A DNA stretch of 64,000 nucleotides from a virus. The translations under genes were made by a program, and so were the position numbers. Each line of letters starts with the position of its first letter. Within the stretch, counting starts at the first letter, position 1. Below, in pieces: positions 1-5,794 of the stretch. The notes under the pieces are model-generated. The model was not told the DNA's origin, searched no databases, and was given only the letters and a program-made list of their open reading frames with translations. The stretch lies in the IMG/VR virus record IMGVR_UViG_3300030107_001446, positions 135,259 to 199,258 of that record. One strand, 5' to 3'.

Positions 1-74
1 AAGCATTCAAGCATAAATATGCTACATACGATGAATACATCGATGCACTAGCAGATTACATTAATGGTTATTAA
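1..74 (+). CDS. 3' end of a hypothetical protein (partial)
   Basis: The frame starting at base 3 is open from the window edge to a TAA at 72-74 and encodes the last 23 residues of a protein ending in DYINGY. The tail is rich in Tyr, Asp and Ala (KYATYDEYIDALADYINGY). The next ATG lies two bases after the stop, so this is probably the upstream member of the same small-gene cluster. Too little is present to suggest a family. Confidence 0.6.
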   Translation, partial: AFKHKYATYDEYIDALADYINGY

Positions 75-76
75 TT

Positions 77-283
77 ATGGCACTAAGTAAACAAGTAAAA
101 GACAGTTTAGAAGCAGCATCCGAGGATTTGAGGAATGCGTTGGCATTTAGTGCCAGATGTGAGAAACCTTACATATCAAAACATATTGCAGATATGTTAT
201 CACAAATTGATAATATAATATATGTTGTCCCAATATTAGATAAAGTGGAGGAAATGCAGGATGGCATCATTGATGATAACTGA
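77..283 (+). CDS. Small hypothetical protein, 68 aa
   Basis: A short acidic, probably helical protein starting two bases after the previous stop. It has no transmembrane segment and no motif I recognise. The C-terminal half (hydrophobic IIYVVPIL followed by an acidic DKVEEMQDG tail) could form a helix for protein contact. The final 23 bases overlap the next gene, whose Shine-Dalgarno (GGAGG at 247-251) lies inside this one, so translation is probably coupled. Likely an accessory early phage protein; function unknown. Confidence 0.65.
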   Translation: MALSKQVKDSLEAASEDLRNALAFSARCEKPYISKHIADMLSQIDNIIYVVPILDKVEEMQDGIIDDN

Positions 284-653
284 TGGAGTTAGGGATAACG
301 ATGAATTAAAATATTATGAGGACATTTATATTACTGATGATAATATAACTGTTGAATCTAAACAATTACCTGCTTATACTATAGTAGATAATACATATTA
401 TACTGGTGAAACTACTGAAGGATACAGAGTAAATGCTAGGATTAAATGTCAACTAGGCAATCCCGAAGGGATGCAGAGACACATGACAGCAGGTGATAAG
501 GTATTAAATCCTATGATATTTAATGGTAATATATTATGGACATATGAAAAGATAGGTATGTTTGATACAGTAGCAGAAAGTAAATCATTTATTGAATCAT
601 ACATCAATGAGGATGCAACTAAACTAATCAATGAGAGACAGCATGATGTGTGA
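261..653 (+). CDS. Hypothetical protein, 130 aa
   Basis: The ATG at 261 follows a good GGAGG about 9 bases upstream, inside the preceding gene, and the two frames overlap by 23 bases. The product is acidic and Tyr/Thr/Asp-rich in its first 60 residues, then more mixed. It has a single Cys (about residue 63) and no signal peptide or membrane segment. I recognise no domain. It closes the first gene cluster; an 82-base gap with a promoter-like TATAAT follows. Confidence 0.7.
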   Translation: MASLMITDGVRDNDELKYYEDIYITDDNITVESKQLPAYTIVDNTYYTGETTEGYRVNARIKCQLGNPEGMQRHMTAGDKVLNPMIFNGNILWTYEKIGMFDTVAESKSFIESYINEDATKLINERQHDV

Positions 654-701
654 CAGTTGATAAAGAGTCCAATACTATGCCCATTCTTGCCCACATGTGC
701 T

Positions 702-707
702 TATAAT
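702..707 (+). promoter_or_regulatory. TATAAT -10-like element upstream of 736 gene
   Basis: TATAAT lies 28 bases before the preferred ATG at 736 in an otherwise non-coding gap. No convincing -35 box is at the usual distance. The 9-mer CATTCTTGC occurs on both sides (682-690 and 724-732). The same lone-TATAAT arrangement recurs before other genes here (2447, 2931, 4355), which supports a real promoter class, perhaps one helped by an activator. Confidence 0.45.
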
Positions 708-735
708 ATGCGAGTATCAATCGCATTCTTGCTTA

Positions 736-993
736 ATGACAGTAACACGCACTAGAAGGACTAGGAAGGCATCTACAACTAAGAAATCCCCTGCTAGACC
801 TAAAGTGACTAAAGTTACACCACCTGCAAGACCTGATACACTTCTCAAATTTGATGACTACAAGAAAGACATCAAATTAAGACTAGAAATCCATAACTAT
901 GAGATTTCAGCACTATGGGATGATGTTAAATGGTCTTATGATAAAATCTCTAAGTATGTCAAATCATCATATGATAGGGCATTCAACCAGTAG
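736..993 (+). CDS. Small basic protein, 85 aa, with Arg/Lys/Thr-rich N-terminus
   Basis: I chose the ATG at 736 over an in-frame GTG at 697 because the GTG start would run through the TATAAT at 702-707 and adds an unlike N-terminus. Residues 1-32 are strongly basic and proline-rich (TRTRRTRKASTTKK, then SPARPKVTKV), as in DNA- or RNA-binding tails. Residues 33-85 look helical (FDDYKKDIKLRLE, WDDVKWSYDKISKYV). No Shine-Dalgarno is visible. It ends 12 bases before a strong terminator, so it is the last gene of its unit. A nucleic-acid-binding role is inference from composition only. Confidence 0.65.
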   Translation: MTVTRTRRTRKASTTKKSPARPKVTKVTPPARPDTLLKFDDYKKDIKLRLEIHNYEISALWDDVKWSYDKISKYVKSSYDRAFNQ

Positions 994-1005
994 AGTAAGT
1001 GTCAC

Positions 1006-1031
1006 AAGACCCCTACACAGGGGTCTTTTTT
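1006..1031 (+). terminator. Rho-independent terminator
   Basis: A perfect 8-bp stem, AAGACCCC (1006-1013) and GGGGTCTT (1020-1027), encloses a 6-base loop and runs into six Ts (1026-1031). This is a textbook intrinsic terminator just after the gene ending at 993. It separates the first cluster from the helicase gene. Confidence 0.92.
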
Positions 1032-1035
1032 AATG

Positions 1036-1041
1036 TATAAT
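1036..1041 (+). promoter_or_regulatory. TATAAT -10-like element upstream of helicase
   Basis: TATAAT begins 5 bases after the terminator's T-run, in the 103-base gap before the helicase. Any -35 would fall within the terminator stem and does not match the consensus. It is about 94 bases before the start codon, so the leader would be long. Confidence 0.3.
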
Positions 1042-1134
1042 AATAATATGAGATGAAAGTTATGCGGATGCACAATTAAGTGCTAGTCAACCGAGCAACA
1101 TACAATCATCTCTTTCAATTTATTATTAAATCCC

Positions 1135-2370
1135 TTGATTTCACTTAGACCACATCAATTACGAGCATTAAATATAATGCAACGTGAAGATAAGGGACAA
1201 ATAATAGTGCCAACTGGAGGTGGTAAAACATACATTATGATTAACGATTACATTGCTATGTTACAAGAATGCAATGAAATTGAAAGTGATAATGTAACAG
1301 TAGTTGTTGCACCTCGTATATTATTAGCACAGCAATTATGTGATGATTTCTATCATCAAGTCCCACAAGATTTAAACATATTTCATGCACATAGTGGAAG
1401 GACTTCGTTTCCAAGTTCTACTAAATCAAATGAAATTGCAGAGTTTGTTGATAACAATCATCAAACAATTATATTCACAACTTATCATTCATTGAAGAAA
1501 GTTGTAGAATCTGATATAACAATAGATTGCATATATTTTGATGAAAGTCACAATGGCACAGCAAGATCATTCTTTGAAAGTGTTAGTAACTGTAGTCAAT
1601 ATGCAGAGCGTTGTTATTACTTTACAGCAACACCTAGAATATCATATAAACATGATAGAGGGATGAATAACAAACATATCTGGGGAAATATCCTGGAATC
1701 CGTCCCTGCACCTGAGTTAATTGATGGTGGAAGTTTAATACCACCAACTATAATTCCATTTGAAGTTGATACTAACTATGCTAAACATAATGCACATGTC
1801 CATCATTCAATTACTATACAAAATGTTATCGACAGTATAGAATTAGAGGGCAGCAAAGTGTTAGTTAGTGTCCCATCATCTAAGGTATTAATTAACATGT
1901 TATCACGCACATATTTGATAAAAGAGTTAAGAAATAAAGGATACGATTTATTACACATAACAAGTAAATTTGGTGCTTATGTCAACAACAAAAAAGTTAA
2001 TCGCTCTCAATTCTTTGAGACTCTCAAGCAATGGGGTGAAGAGAAAGAAAGAAAGTTTATCATCTTTCATTACAGCATCCTATCGGAAGGCATCAACGTT
2101 AGTGGACTCACTCATACAGTATTCTTGCGAAATCTTAACATCGTTGAGATGGCACAAAGCATCGGACGTGTTATTAGGATGGATAAACAAGATACCAAAG
2201 ATATTGCAGAAGGCACTATTGATAGTGGGGATATTTGTAATTATCGCAAATCCACTGGTTATTGTATTATTCCTACTCACAAGAGTTATGGCACTAAAAC
2301 TCTCAAAAGAATGCAAAGAATAACGGATGACATTTTTAGAGATGGTGTGCATACCACAGCATATTGTTAA
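1135..2370 (+). CDS. Superfamily 2 DEAD/H-box helicase (UvsW/SSL2-like)
   Basis: An ATP-dependent nucleic-acid helicase or translocase. Visible motifs: a Q-motif-like LRPHQ at residues 4-8, Walker A VPTGGGKT at 25-32, Walker B DESH at 136-139, motif III TATP at 164-167, and motif VI QSIGRVIRM at 341-349. Both RecA lobes are present. The protein is 411 residues, shorter than T4 UvsW (587), and starts directly at the helicase core, so the UvsW N-terminal domain is missing. The start is a TTG with no Shine-Dalgarno; the frame is closed by a TAG at 1084 and contains no ATG upstream. In T4, UvsW drives branch migration and the switch from origin to recombination-dependent replication. A similar role is inference; a restriction- or defence-type SF2 helicase cannot be excluded. 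Confidence 0.85.
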   Translation: MISLRPHQLRALNIMQREDKGQIIVPTGGGKTYIMINDYIAMLQECNEIESDNVTVVVAPRILLAQQLCDDFYHQVPQDLNIFHAHSGRTSFPSSTKSNEIAEFVDNNHQTIIFTTYHSLKKVVESDITIDCIYFDESHNGTARSFFESVSNCSQYAERCYYFTATPRISYKHDRGMNNKHIWGNILESVPAPELIDGGSLIPPTIIPFEVDTNYAKHNAHVHHSITIQNVIDSIELEGSKVLVSVPSSKVLINMLSRTYLIKELRNKGYDLLHITSKFGAYVNNKKVNRSQFFETLKQWGEEKERKFIIFHYSILSEGINVSGLTHTVFLRNLNIVEMAQSIGRVIRMDKQDTKDIAEGTIDSGDICNYRKSTGYCIIPTHKSYGTKTLKRMQRITDDIFRDGVHTTAYC

Positions 2371-2401
2371 AATGTGTAAACCGCAACCAGTACGTGTGCC
2401 A

Positions 2402-2438
2402 CCGCACAAAGTGTCCACTAAATGCGGACAAGGTGCGG
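2402..2438 (+). other. Hairpin after helicase gene
   Basis: CCGCAC (2402-2407) pairs with GTGCGG (2433-2438), and inside it TGTCC (2412-2416) pairs with GGACA (2426-2430) around a 9-base loop. No T-run follows, so it is not a standard terminator. It sits between the helicase stop and a TATAAT at 2447. Confidence 0.5.
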
Positions 2439-2446
2439 AAATCGGT

Positions 2447-2452
2447 TATAAT
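2447..2452 (+). promoter_or_regulatory. TATAAT -10-like element with weak -35
   Basis: TATAAT is preceded at a 16-base spacing by CGGACA (2425-2430), which matches four of six bases of TTGACA. Transcription would start near 2459 and give a leader of about 120 bases for the gene at 2581, beginning at the long inverted repeat described separately. Confidence 0.45.
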
Positions 2453-2462
2453 AAGAATATGG

Positions 2463-2546
2463 GAAACGAAATCCCATCCCTGAGACTCTTAATTATCCAC
2501 TTGGTAAACAGGTTAGCATAGAGTCAGACATCTGGGATTTTGTTTC
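2463..2546 (+). other. Long-range inverted repeat in leader of 2581 gene
   Basis: GAAACGAAATCCCA (2463-2476) and TGGGATTTTGTTTC (2533-2546) pair over all 14 positions as RNA, with one G-U wobble. The 56-base loop contains a second helix, GACTCT (2484-2489) with AGAGTC (2520-2525). The 5' arm can alternatively fold on itself (GGGA with TCCC), so two exclusive structures are possible. No Rfam family is recognised. Confidence 0.5.
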
Positions 2547-2580
2547 TCTCACCTTTGTAAATCTTTACTTCTCTCTTAAC

Positions 2581-2895
2581 ATGCGTAAAATTGAATCAGA
2601 AATGAATGCAGCAGTAACAAATCGTTACAACTTCAGCAAGTCAAATACAACTGTAAACATCAATGACAGAATCGCTGAAGTCAGACTTCATGGAAATTTA
2701 ATCGCTAGAGTTGGTGACAATTTCGTCCAAATCTTCGATGGTGGTTGGCAATCAGTTACAACCAAATCTAGATTAAATGCACTATTACAGGCAGTAACAC
2801 CTAACGGTGGTGTATTTCAAAGAGATTGGACTTGGTATTACAACTCAAGCAAAGTTGGCACAGTCCCATTTTTCTCAGGTATGGAAGCAGCATAA
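2581..2895 (+). CDS. Conserved phage hypothetical protein, 104 aa
   Basis: The sequence pattern (MRKIE-x-MNAA start, then HGNLIARVGDNF and FDGGWQSVTTKSRLNALL) resembles a small protein I recall as common in marine T4-like phages; no function is known to me. It looks like a compact alpha/beta protein with a short beta-sheet centre (residues 35-58) and an amphipathic helix near 62-70. It has no Cys and no membrane segment. No Shine-Dalgarno is visible. A structured leader precedes it, and the stop codon lies within the stem of an intrinsic terminator, so it is probably transcribed as a single-gene unit. Confidence 0.8.
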   Translation: MRKIESEMNAAVTNRYNFSKSNTTVNINDRIAEVRLHGNLIARVGDNFVQIFDGGWQSVTTKSRLNALLQAVTPNGGVFQRDWTWYYNSSKVGTVPFFSGMEAA

Positions 2896-2918
2896 ACCCT
2901 GCTCTCACCTGAGTTTTT
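2874..2918 (+). terminator. Rho-independent terminator overlapping stop codon
   Basis: CTCAGGT (2874-2880) pairs with ACCTGAG (2907-2913) and, after an internal loop, AGCAG (2886-2890) pairs with CTGCT (2899-2903). Five Ts follow (2914-2918). The 5' arm encodes the last residues of the preceding gene. Confidence 0.75.
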
Positions 2919-2930
2919 ACTGGCATTTAA

Positions 2931-2936
2931 TATAAT
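2931..2936 (+). promoter_or_regulatory. TATAAT -10-like element upstream of 2973 gene
   Basis: TATAAT lies directly after the terminator and 37 bases before the next ATG. No -35 match is visible. It lies inside a small imperfect palindrome (ACTGG ... CCAGT). Confidence 0.45.
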
Positions 2937-2972
2937 GTAAGTCCAGTATTTTGTCCCTTTGCTTATTACAAA

Positions 2973-3080
2973 ATGTCAAACAACGTTGCATTTAACTTTC
3001 TTGTTGAATCTCTATCTAGAGCAGAAACAGGTAACGAATTAATCGCACTAATTGACACATACCTTGCAAATCAAGGTTAA
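2973..3080 (+). CDS. Very small hypothetical protein, 35 aa
   Basis: A 35-residue frame reading MSNNVAFNFLVESLSRA and ending in TYLANQG. It is predicted mostly helical, with Asn, Leu and Ala prominent. It has its own promoter-like TATAAT, sits in a run of closely packed small genes, and is followed by a GAGGGG/CCCCTC hairpin. These points support it being real despite its size. Function unknown. Confidence 0.55.
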   Translation: MSNNVAFNFLVESLSRAETGNELIALIDTYLANQG

Positions 3081-3092
3081 TTAAATAATAAT

Positions 3093-3120
3093 GAGGGGTG
3101 CAATTCCCCTCTCATTCTTA
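3093..3120 (+). terminator. Possible weak terminator
   Basis: GAGGGG (3093-3098) pairs with CCCCTC (3106-3111) around a 7-base loop. The following TCATTCTTA is only moderately T-rich. It lies 12 bases after the preceding stop and 11 bases before the next ATG, so it may attenuate rather than terminate. Confidence 0.45.
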
Positions 3121-3130
3121 ACAATCTCTC

Positions 3131-3307
3131 ATGTTAAATCATCTTTCAGACTTATTAGAATCATGGTGTAATAGTCAGCAATTAGAGTTTATTAGTGCTG
3201 ACGATTTACTGTATGGTTACTATCAACAACTCACCATAGATCAACGTGCTTGGTTAAACAATTACATTGAAATATGGGATAAAACACAACAATTTGAGGT
3301 GGGTTAA
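3131..3307 (+). CDS. Small acidic hypothetical protein, 58 aa
   Basis: The frame starts at ATG 3131 (MLNHLSDLLESW) and ends at TAA 3305-3307, two bases before the next ATG. It is acidic and aromatic-rich, probably all-helical, with one Cys near residue 13. The close spacing to 3310 marks it as the first gene of a packed cluster running to 4056. No family recognised. Confidence 0.6.
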   Translation: MLNHLSDLLESWCNSQQLEFISADDLLYGYYQQLTIDQRAWLNNYIEIWDKTQQFEVG

Positions 3308-3309
3308 TC

Positions 3310-3540
3310 ATGTATAAAAGTGAAACATTAGGACGTATCTTTTGGTGTGAAGATGATACTTATGACTTCAAATCATGTCCTATGAAGTTAGATGGCACAG
3401 GCGATTTTGACTATTGGGATTATGTATCAGAGTGGACAGAATGGCATGAAGTAGATATGAATTTACTCTTTGATATTCACAAAGCATGTATATTTAATAA
3501 GAGAGAATATGCAGGTAGTATAACATTTAATGGGGTATAA
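3310..3540 (+). CDS. Small acidic hypothetical protein, 76 aa
   Basis: Begins two bases after the previous stop, with a GAGGTGGG ribosome-binding stretch upstream. It is very acidic and Trp/Tyr-rich (DFDYWDYVSEWTEWHEVD in the centre) with three Cys. Such compact acidic proteins are common among T4-like phage early genes and sometimes act as inhibitors or DNA mimics, but nothing here proves that. No recognised domain. Confidence 0.65.
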   Translation: MYKSETLGRIFWCEDDTYDFKSCPMKLDGTGDFDYWDYVSEWTEWHEVDMNLLFDIHKACIFNKREYAGSITFNGV

Positions 3541-3543
3541 TTA

Positions 3544-3756
3544 ATGCACTATTCAACACCATACGACATAGGATTAGGCGATTTAGTGTTATTTAAGGGC
3601 ATTATTTACTATGTCTTAATTAACTACATTAAAGGTGAAACTGACGCTAAAGGTTATACACCAAACAGCAACAGAACCATCTTAATTAATGATACTTTCG
3701 GCACAAGGATTATGTGTCATAATTATAAAGAATTGGAGGTAATTGATGAAGAATAA
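3544..3756 (+). CDS. Small hypothetical protein, 70 aa
   Basis: Starts three bases after the preceding stop. The pattern GLGDLVLFKGIIYYVL near residues 9-24, then KGYTPNSNRTILINDTFGTR, suggests a small beta-barrel (SH3- or KOW-like fold); this is inference from strand alternation only. The 3' end overlaps the next small gene by 11 bases and carries that gene's Shine-Dalgarno (TTGGAGG). Confidence 0.65.
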   Translation: MHYSTPYDIGLGDLVLFKGIIYYVLINYIKGETDAKGYTPNSNRTILINDTFGTRIMCHNYKELEVIDEE

Positions 3757-3868
3757 AAGTATTACATCACAACTAAGTGATGAAGCAATTTATCAAATAC
3801 TAGAGATAATTGCAAGTGAAATTGATAATATAGATGATAAAGAGTTATTCATTAGTATGGAGGATTAA
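3746..3868 (+). CDS. Very small acidic protein, 40 aa
   Basis: The frame begins with MKNKSITSQL at an ATG preceded by GGAGG, overlaps the upstream gene by 11 bases and ends two bases before the next ATG. It is highly acidic (ASEIDNIDDKELFISMED at the end) and probably helical. Tight tiling and the good ribosome-binding site support translation. Function unknown. Confidence 0.6.
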   Translation: MKNKSITSQLSDEAIYQILEIIASEIDNIDDKELFISMED

Positions 3869-3870
3869 CA

Positions 3871-4056
3871 ATGCAAAGTGATGAGTTTGAAATCAAATTA
3901 CCTGTTTATTTTACATGTAACGAGTATAAATTCGTAAGGGAATGTATTCAAAATGCACAGGATAATTGGACACAAGATAAATACAAAACTTGTGATATTG
4001 TCCTTAATAAGTTATATGAATTAAGTGAAACTTGCATACAAGATAGAATCAATTAA
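3871..4056 (+). CDS. Small hypothetical protein, 61 aa
   Basis: Preceded by GGAGG (in ATGGAGGATTAACAATG) with good spacing, two bases after the previous stop. The sequence is acidic and helical (NEYKFVRECIQNAQDNW, IVLNKLYELSE) with four Cys spread through it. It is the last gene of the cluster starting at 3131. No recognised family. Confidence 0.65.
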   Translation: MQSDEFEIKLPVYFTCNEYKFVRECIQNAQDNWTQDKYKTCDIVLNKLYELSETCIQDRIN

Positions 4057-4067
4057 CCTTTAAACAT

Positions 4068-4078
4068 TCAATCGCATT
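4068..4078 (+). repeat. Leader 11-mer TCAATCGCATT (second copy; first at 717-727)
   Basis: The exact 11-mer occurs 7 bases before the ATG at 4086 and, at 717-727, 8 bases before the ATG at 736. Both genes lack a Shine-Dalgarno and both begin ATGAC. The matched position relative to the start codon suggests a shared leader or initiation element. Confidence 0.45.
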
Positions 4079-4085
4079 ATTATCA

Positions 4086-4349
4086 ATGACAAAACTAAAT
4101 CCACGTCCAGTTTACAACAATCCACAGAAACCAGTTGTTAACAACAATGTCAACAAATTCCCCAGATTAACTAATCAAGAATGGGATGATATTATAGGAT
4201 TAATTGATGATAAACTAGAAAGGCAATATTATGAATGTTATCAAACAATAAAGGACAAACTAGAAGCATATAGGCAAGAAGATGTAATTGTCAACAGGTT
4301 ATGTGACACTAATATTAGTGACTACGATAAGATACCAAATCGCTATTAA
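4086..4349 (+). CDS. Hypothetical protein, 87 aa
   Basis: Residues 1-25 are Asn/Pro/Val-rich and probably disordered (PRPVYNNPQKPVVNNNVNKF). Residues 27-75 look like two helices (TNQEWDDIIGLIDDKLERQY and CYQTIKDKLEAYRQED). There is no Shine-Dalgarno; the 11-mer TCAATCGCATT occupies the leader. A TATAAT promoter-like element follows the stop, so it may be transcribed alone. Function unknown. Confidence 0.7.
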   Translation: MTKLNPRPVYNNPQKPVVNNNVNKFPRLTNQEWDDIIGLIDDKLERQYYECYQTIKDKLEAYRQEDVIVNRLCDTNISDYDKIPNRY

Positions 4350-4354
4350 TACAT

Positions 4355-4360
4355 TATAAT
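4355..4360 (+). promoter_or_regulatory. TATAAT -10-like element upstream of 4387 gene
   Basis: TATAAT lies 5 bases after the previous stop and 27 bases before the ATG at 4387. No -35 match is seen at 16-18 bases. Same arrangement as at 702 and 2931. Confidence 0.45.
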
Positions 4361-4386
4361 ATTAGTATAGACAACAAACAAACCTT

Positions 4387-4641
4387 ATGAATCCAGTATT
4401 AAAGCAATTCATTGATTACATTTTTTCATTCTACGGATGTCCTGATGATGTCCTTTACCCACTTGTTAAGGATAACAGGATGGTAACCAAACATGAAATT
4501 TATCAAGCAATCAAAGTTTATATTGCTAAACTGGAAACCGCATCCGCAGGATCTTTCTACACTTGGGGCGGTGGTGATTCTCTAGACAGAGAAAGAGTAA
4601 GGGATATTTTAATCTCAGATTTCAACTTCACACTTCAGTAA
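4387..4641 (+). CDS. Hypothetical protein, 84 aa
   Basis: A mixed alpha-helical protein: a hydrophobic N-terminal helix (VLKQFIDYIFSFYG), a middle helix (HEIYQAIKVYIAKLE), then a Gly-rich stretch (TWGGGDSLDRERV) and a C-terminal helix. It resembles small conserved proteins of marine T4-like phages by general pattern, but I cannot name a family. A short leader of about 20 bases from the TATAAT at 4355 would leave no Shine-Dalgarno. Confidence 0.7.
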   Translation: MNPVLKQFIDYIFSFYGCPDDVLYPLVKDNRMVTKHEIYQAIKVYIAKLETASAGSFYTWGGGDSLDRERVRDILISDFNFTLQ

Positions 4642-4661
4642 ACCTAATTCATTCTAAAATT

Positions 4662-4829
4662 ATGCCAAATGCTTCAAACAAACTACAGACAGACCTTTAT
4701 AACATCGCATCTAATCACGAAGGAATTTTAGATATGATAGTTTACGGATTTGTTAATGATATGTCACCATCTCAAGTAAGACAATATCAAGACATGCTAG
4801 ACACCAATTTTCCTAATCAAGTATCCTAA
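4662..4829 (+). CDS. Small hypothetical protein, 55 aa
   Basis: The frame MPNASNKLQTDLY to a TAA at 4827-4829 encodes a helical acidic protein with a segment ILDMIVYGFVNDMSPSQVRQ. It follows the previous stop by 20 bases and is followed one base later by another small frame, in the same close packing as the rest of the region. No known motif; no Shine-Dalgarno. Confidence 0.55.
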   Translation: MPNASNKLQTDLYNIASNHEGILDMIVYGFVNDMSPSQVRQYQDMLDTNFPNQVS

Positions 4830-4830
4830 A

Positions 4831-4959
4831 ATGTTACAACTTCCTACTTCTTACCTAAAATCAGACACATTACTCAAAATCTATCAAACAGTAACACGCA
4901 AACCACAAAGTGTTTACAATCCCCCTAGAAGTAGAAAGATTTCAATACTTAATGATTAA
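4831..4959 (+). CDS. Very small basic protein, 42 aa
   Basis: The ATG follows the upstream TAA by one base. The product is basic (YQTVTRKPQSVYNPPRSRKI near the C-terminus), with a short helix at the start (SYLKSDTLLKIY). Size and charge fit a nucleic-acid- or protein-binding phage accessory protein, but this is weak. Support is mainly position and lack of space between genes. Confidence 0.45.
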   Translation: MLQLPTSYLKSDTLLKIYQTVTRKPQSVYNPPRSRKISILND

Positions 4960-5011
4960 ACACTAAGTATTAACAAATCACTCACAGATCGCCAAATTTT
5001 TTATTAATCAA

Positions 5012-5341
5012 ATGACCAAACTTTCCACTCTAATTGATAACATAAACAACACACAAGTTGTAGAGCAAAATGTATATAAACTTGCAAAATGTGTAGATGC
5101 TAGTTATAAACAATCATATGATTATAGAGTCATTAATTGTGAAGTTAAAAAAGGTAAAAAGTATTGGAAACTAATATTTGACAACAGCGTTCATGCCTTT
5201 GTAGATGTAAACAATGGTGACGTATTTAAACCTGCTAGTTGGAATAAACCTGCTAAACATGTGAGGTATAACTTATTAACTAATCCAGAGATTTGCTTCA
5301 CTAAATGTGATTGGGCAGGAGGATATTTGTATATAAGATGA
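5012..5341 (+). CDS. Conserved phage hypothetical protein, 109 aa
   Basis: The C-terminal half carries the pattern SVHAFVDVNNGDVFKPASW followed by NKPAKHVRYNLL. I recall this arrangement from a small uncharacterised protein widespread in marine T4-like phages. Strand alternation (YKLAKCVDAS, DYRVINCEVKKG, KYWKLIFDNSVHAFVDV) suggests one beta-sheet domain. Three Cys are present. The last four bases overlap the next start (ATGA). Function unknown. Confidence 0.75.
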   Translation: MTKLSTLIDNINNTQVVEQNVYKLAKCVDASYKQSYDYRVINCEVKKGKKYWKLIFDNSVHAFVDVNNGDVFKPASWNKPAKHVRYNLLTNPEICFTKCDWAGGYLYIR

Positions 5342-5475
5342 TAACAATCTCACCACACATGCAAGGGAGTTTTCCACAATTAGCGGACATACTTGTGGAA
5401 AATAGTGTATATTTTAAATGGTTAATTAAACATAGGTATGTGTTATTTAACGATGATAATATTGACTCTAGTTAG
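5338..5475 (+). CDS. Very small hypothetical protein, 45 aa
   Basis: Starts in an ATGA overlap with the preceding gene, with an AGGAGG about 15 bases upstream. It encodes MITISPHMQG and a helical middle (QLADILVENSVYFKWLIKHR), ending at TAG 5473-5475. Translational coupling supports expression. It is the last gene before a gap with a possible terminator and a strong promoter. Confidence 0.55.
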   Translation: MITISPHMQGSFPQLADILVENSVYFKWLIKHRYVLFNDDNIDSS

Positions 5476-5477
5476 TG

Positions 5478-5512
5478 TTATCTAAGAGCGTAACATAGCG
5501 AGATTTTTTTGT
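5478..5512 (+). terminator. Possible weak terminator
   Basis: A short stem (TGTTA with TAACA, plus one wobble pair) lies just after the stop of the 5338 gene. It is followed after a few bases by seven Ts (5506-5512). The stem is weak and the T-run is about 10 bases away from it, so termination is uncertain. Confidence 0.35.
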
Positions 5513-5551
5513 CAACAACTATGGAGAAATATGTCAATCTTCGCTAACACC

Positions 5552-5580
5552 TTGACATGACACATTTTTTCCTATATAAT
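5552..5580 (+). promoter_or_regulatory. Perfect sigma70-type promoter
   Basis: TTGACA (5552-5557) and TATAAT (5575-5580) match the consensus at all twelve positions with an ideal 17-base spacer. Transcription should begin near 5587, 15 bases before the ATG at 5602. This is the only promoter here with both boxes intact, and would be used by unmodified host RNA polymerase early in infection. Confidence 0.9.
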
Positions 5581-5601
5581 AACAATGTAAGCACAATTAC
5601 A

Positions 5602-5754
5602 ATGGGAAGATCTTACAAACGTAATGACCCTTATTCATCACATAAGGCGAAAAGTTTGAGAGAAAAGAGAAAACAATCCAACACTAAGTTCAAAGGAGTT
5701 ACTAACAACAATCCGCACAATAATGTGGAAAAGTATTACAAACCCCGCCCCTAA
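5602..5754 (+). CDS. Small, strongly basic protein, 50 aa
   Basis: The frame could extend to an ATG at 5557, but that codon overlaps the -35 box of a perfect promoter. The first ATG within the predicted transcript is 5602, giving MGRSYKRNDPYSSHKAK. The protein is rich in Lys, Arg, Ser and Asn (SLREKRKQSNTKFKG) and probably disordered. It is driven by the strongest promoter in the window, so it may be abundant early; nucleic-acid or host-polymerase binding is a guess from charge. Confidence 0.75.
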   Translation: MGRSYKRNDPYSSHKAKSLREKRKQSNTKFKGVTNNNPHNNVEKYYKPRP

Positions 5755-5794
5755 TTGCCCCCCTATACTATGCCCCGCATTGCCCTTTTTTGCT

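Noticed and set aside
697-735. GTG start at 697 for the basic 85-residue protein
   Set aside because: It would overlap the TATAAT at 702-707 and add residues unlike the rest; the ATG at 736 fits the predicted transcript.
2327-2521. Open frame of 64 codons overlapping the end of the helicase gene
   Set aside because: It runs through the strong hairpin and the TATAAT element, has no ribosome site, and its translation has no family-like pattern.
2463-2546. Possible tRNA in the structured gap
   Set aside because: The paired arms do not yield a D-arm, a 7-base anticodon loop or a T-loop GTTC-like motif on either strand.
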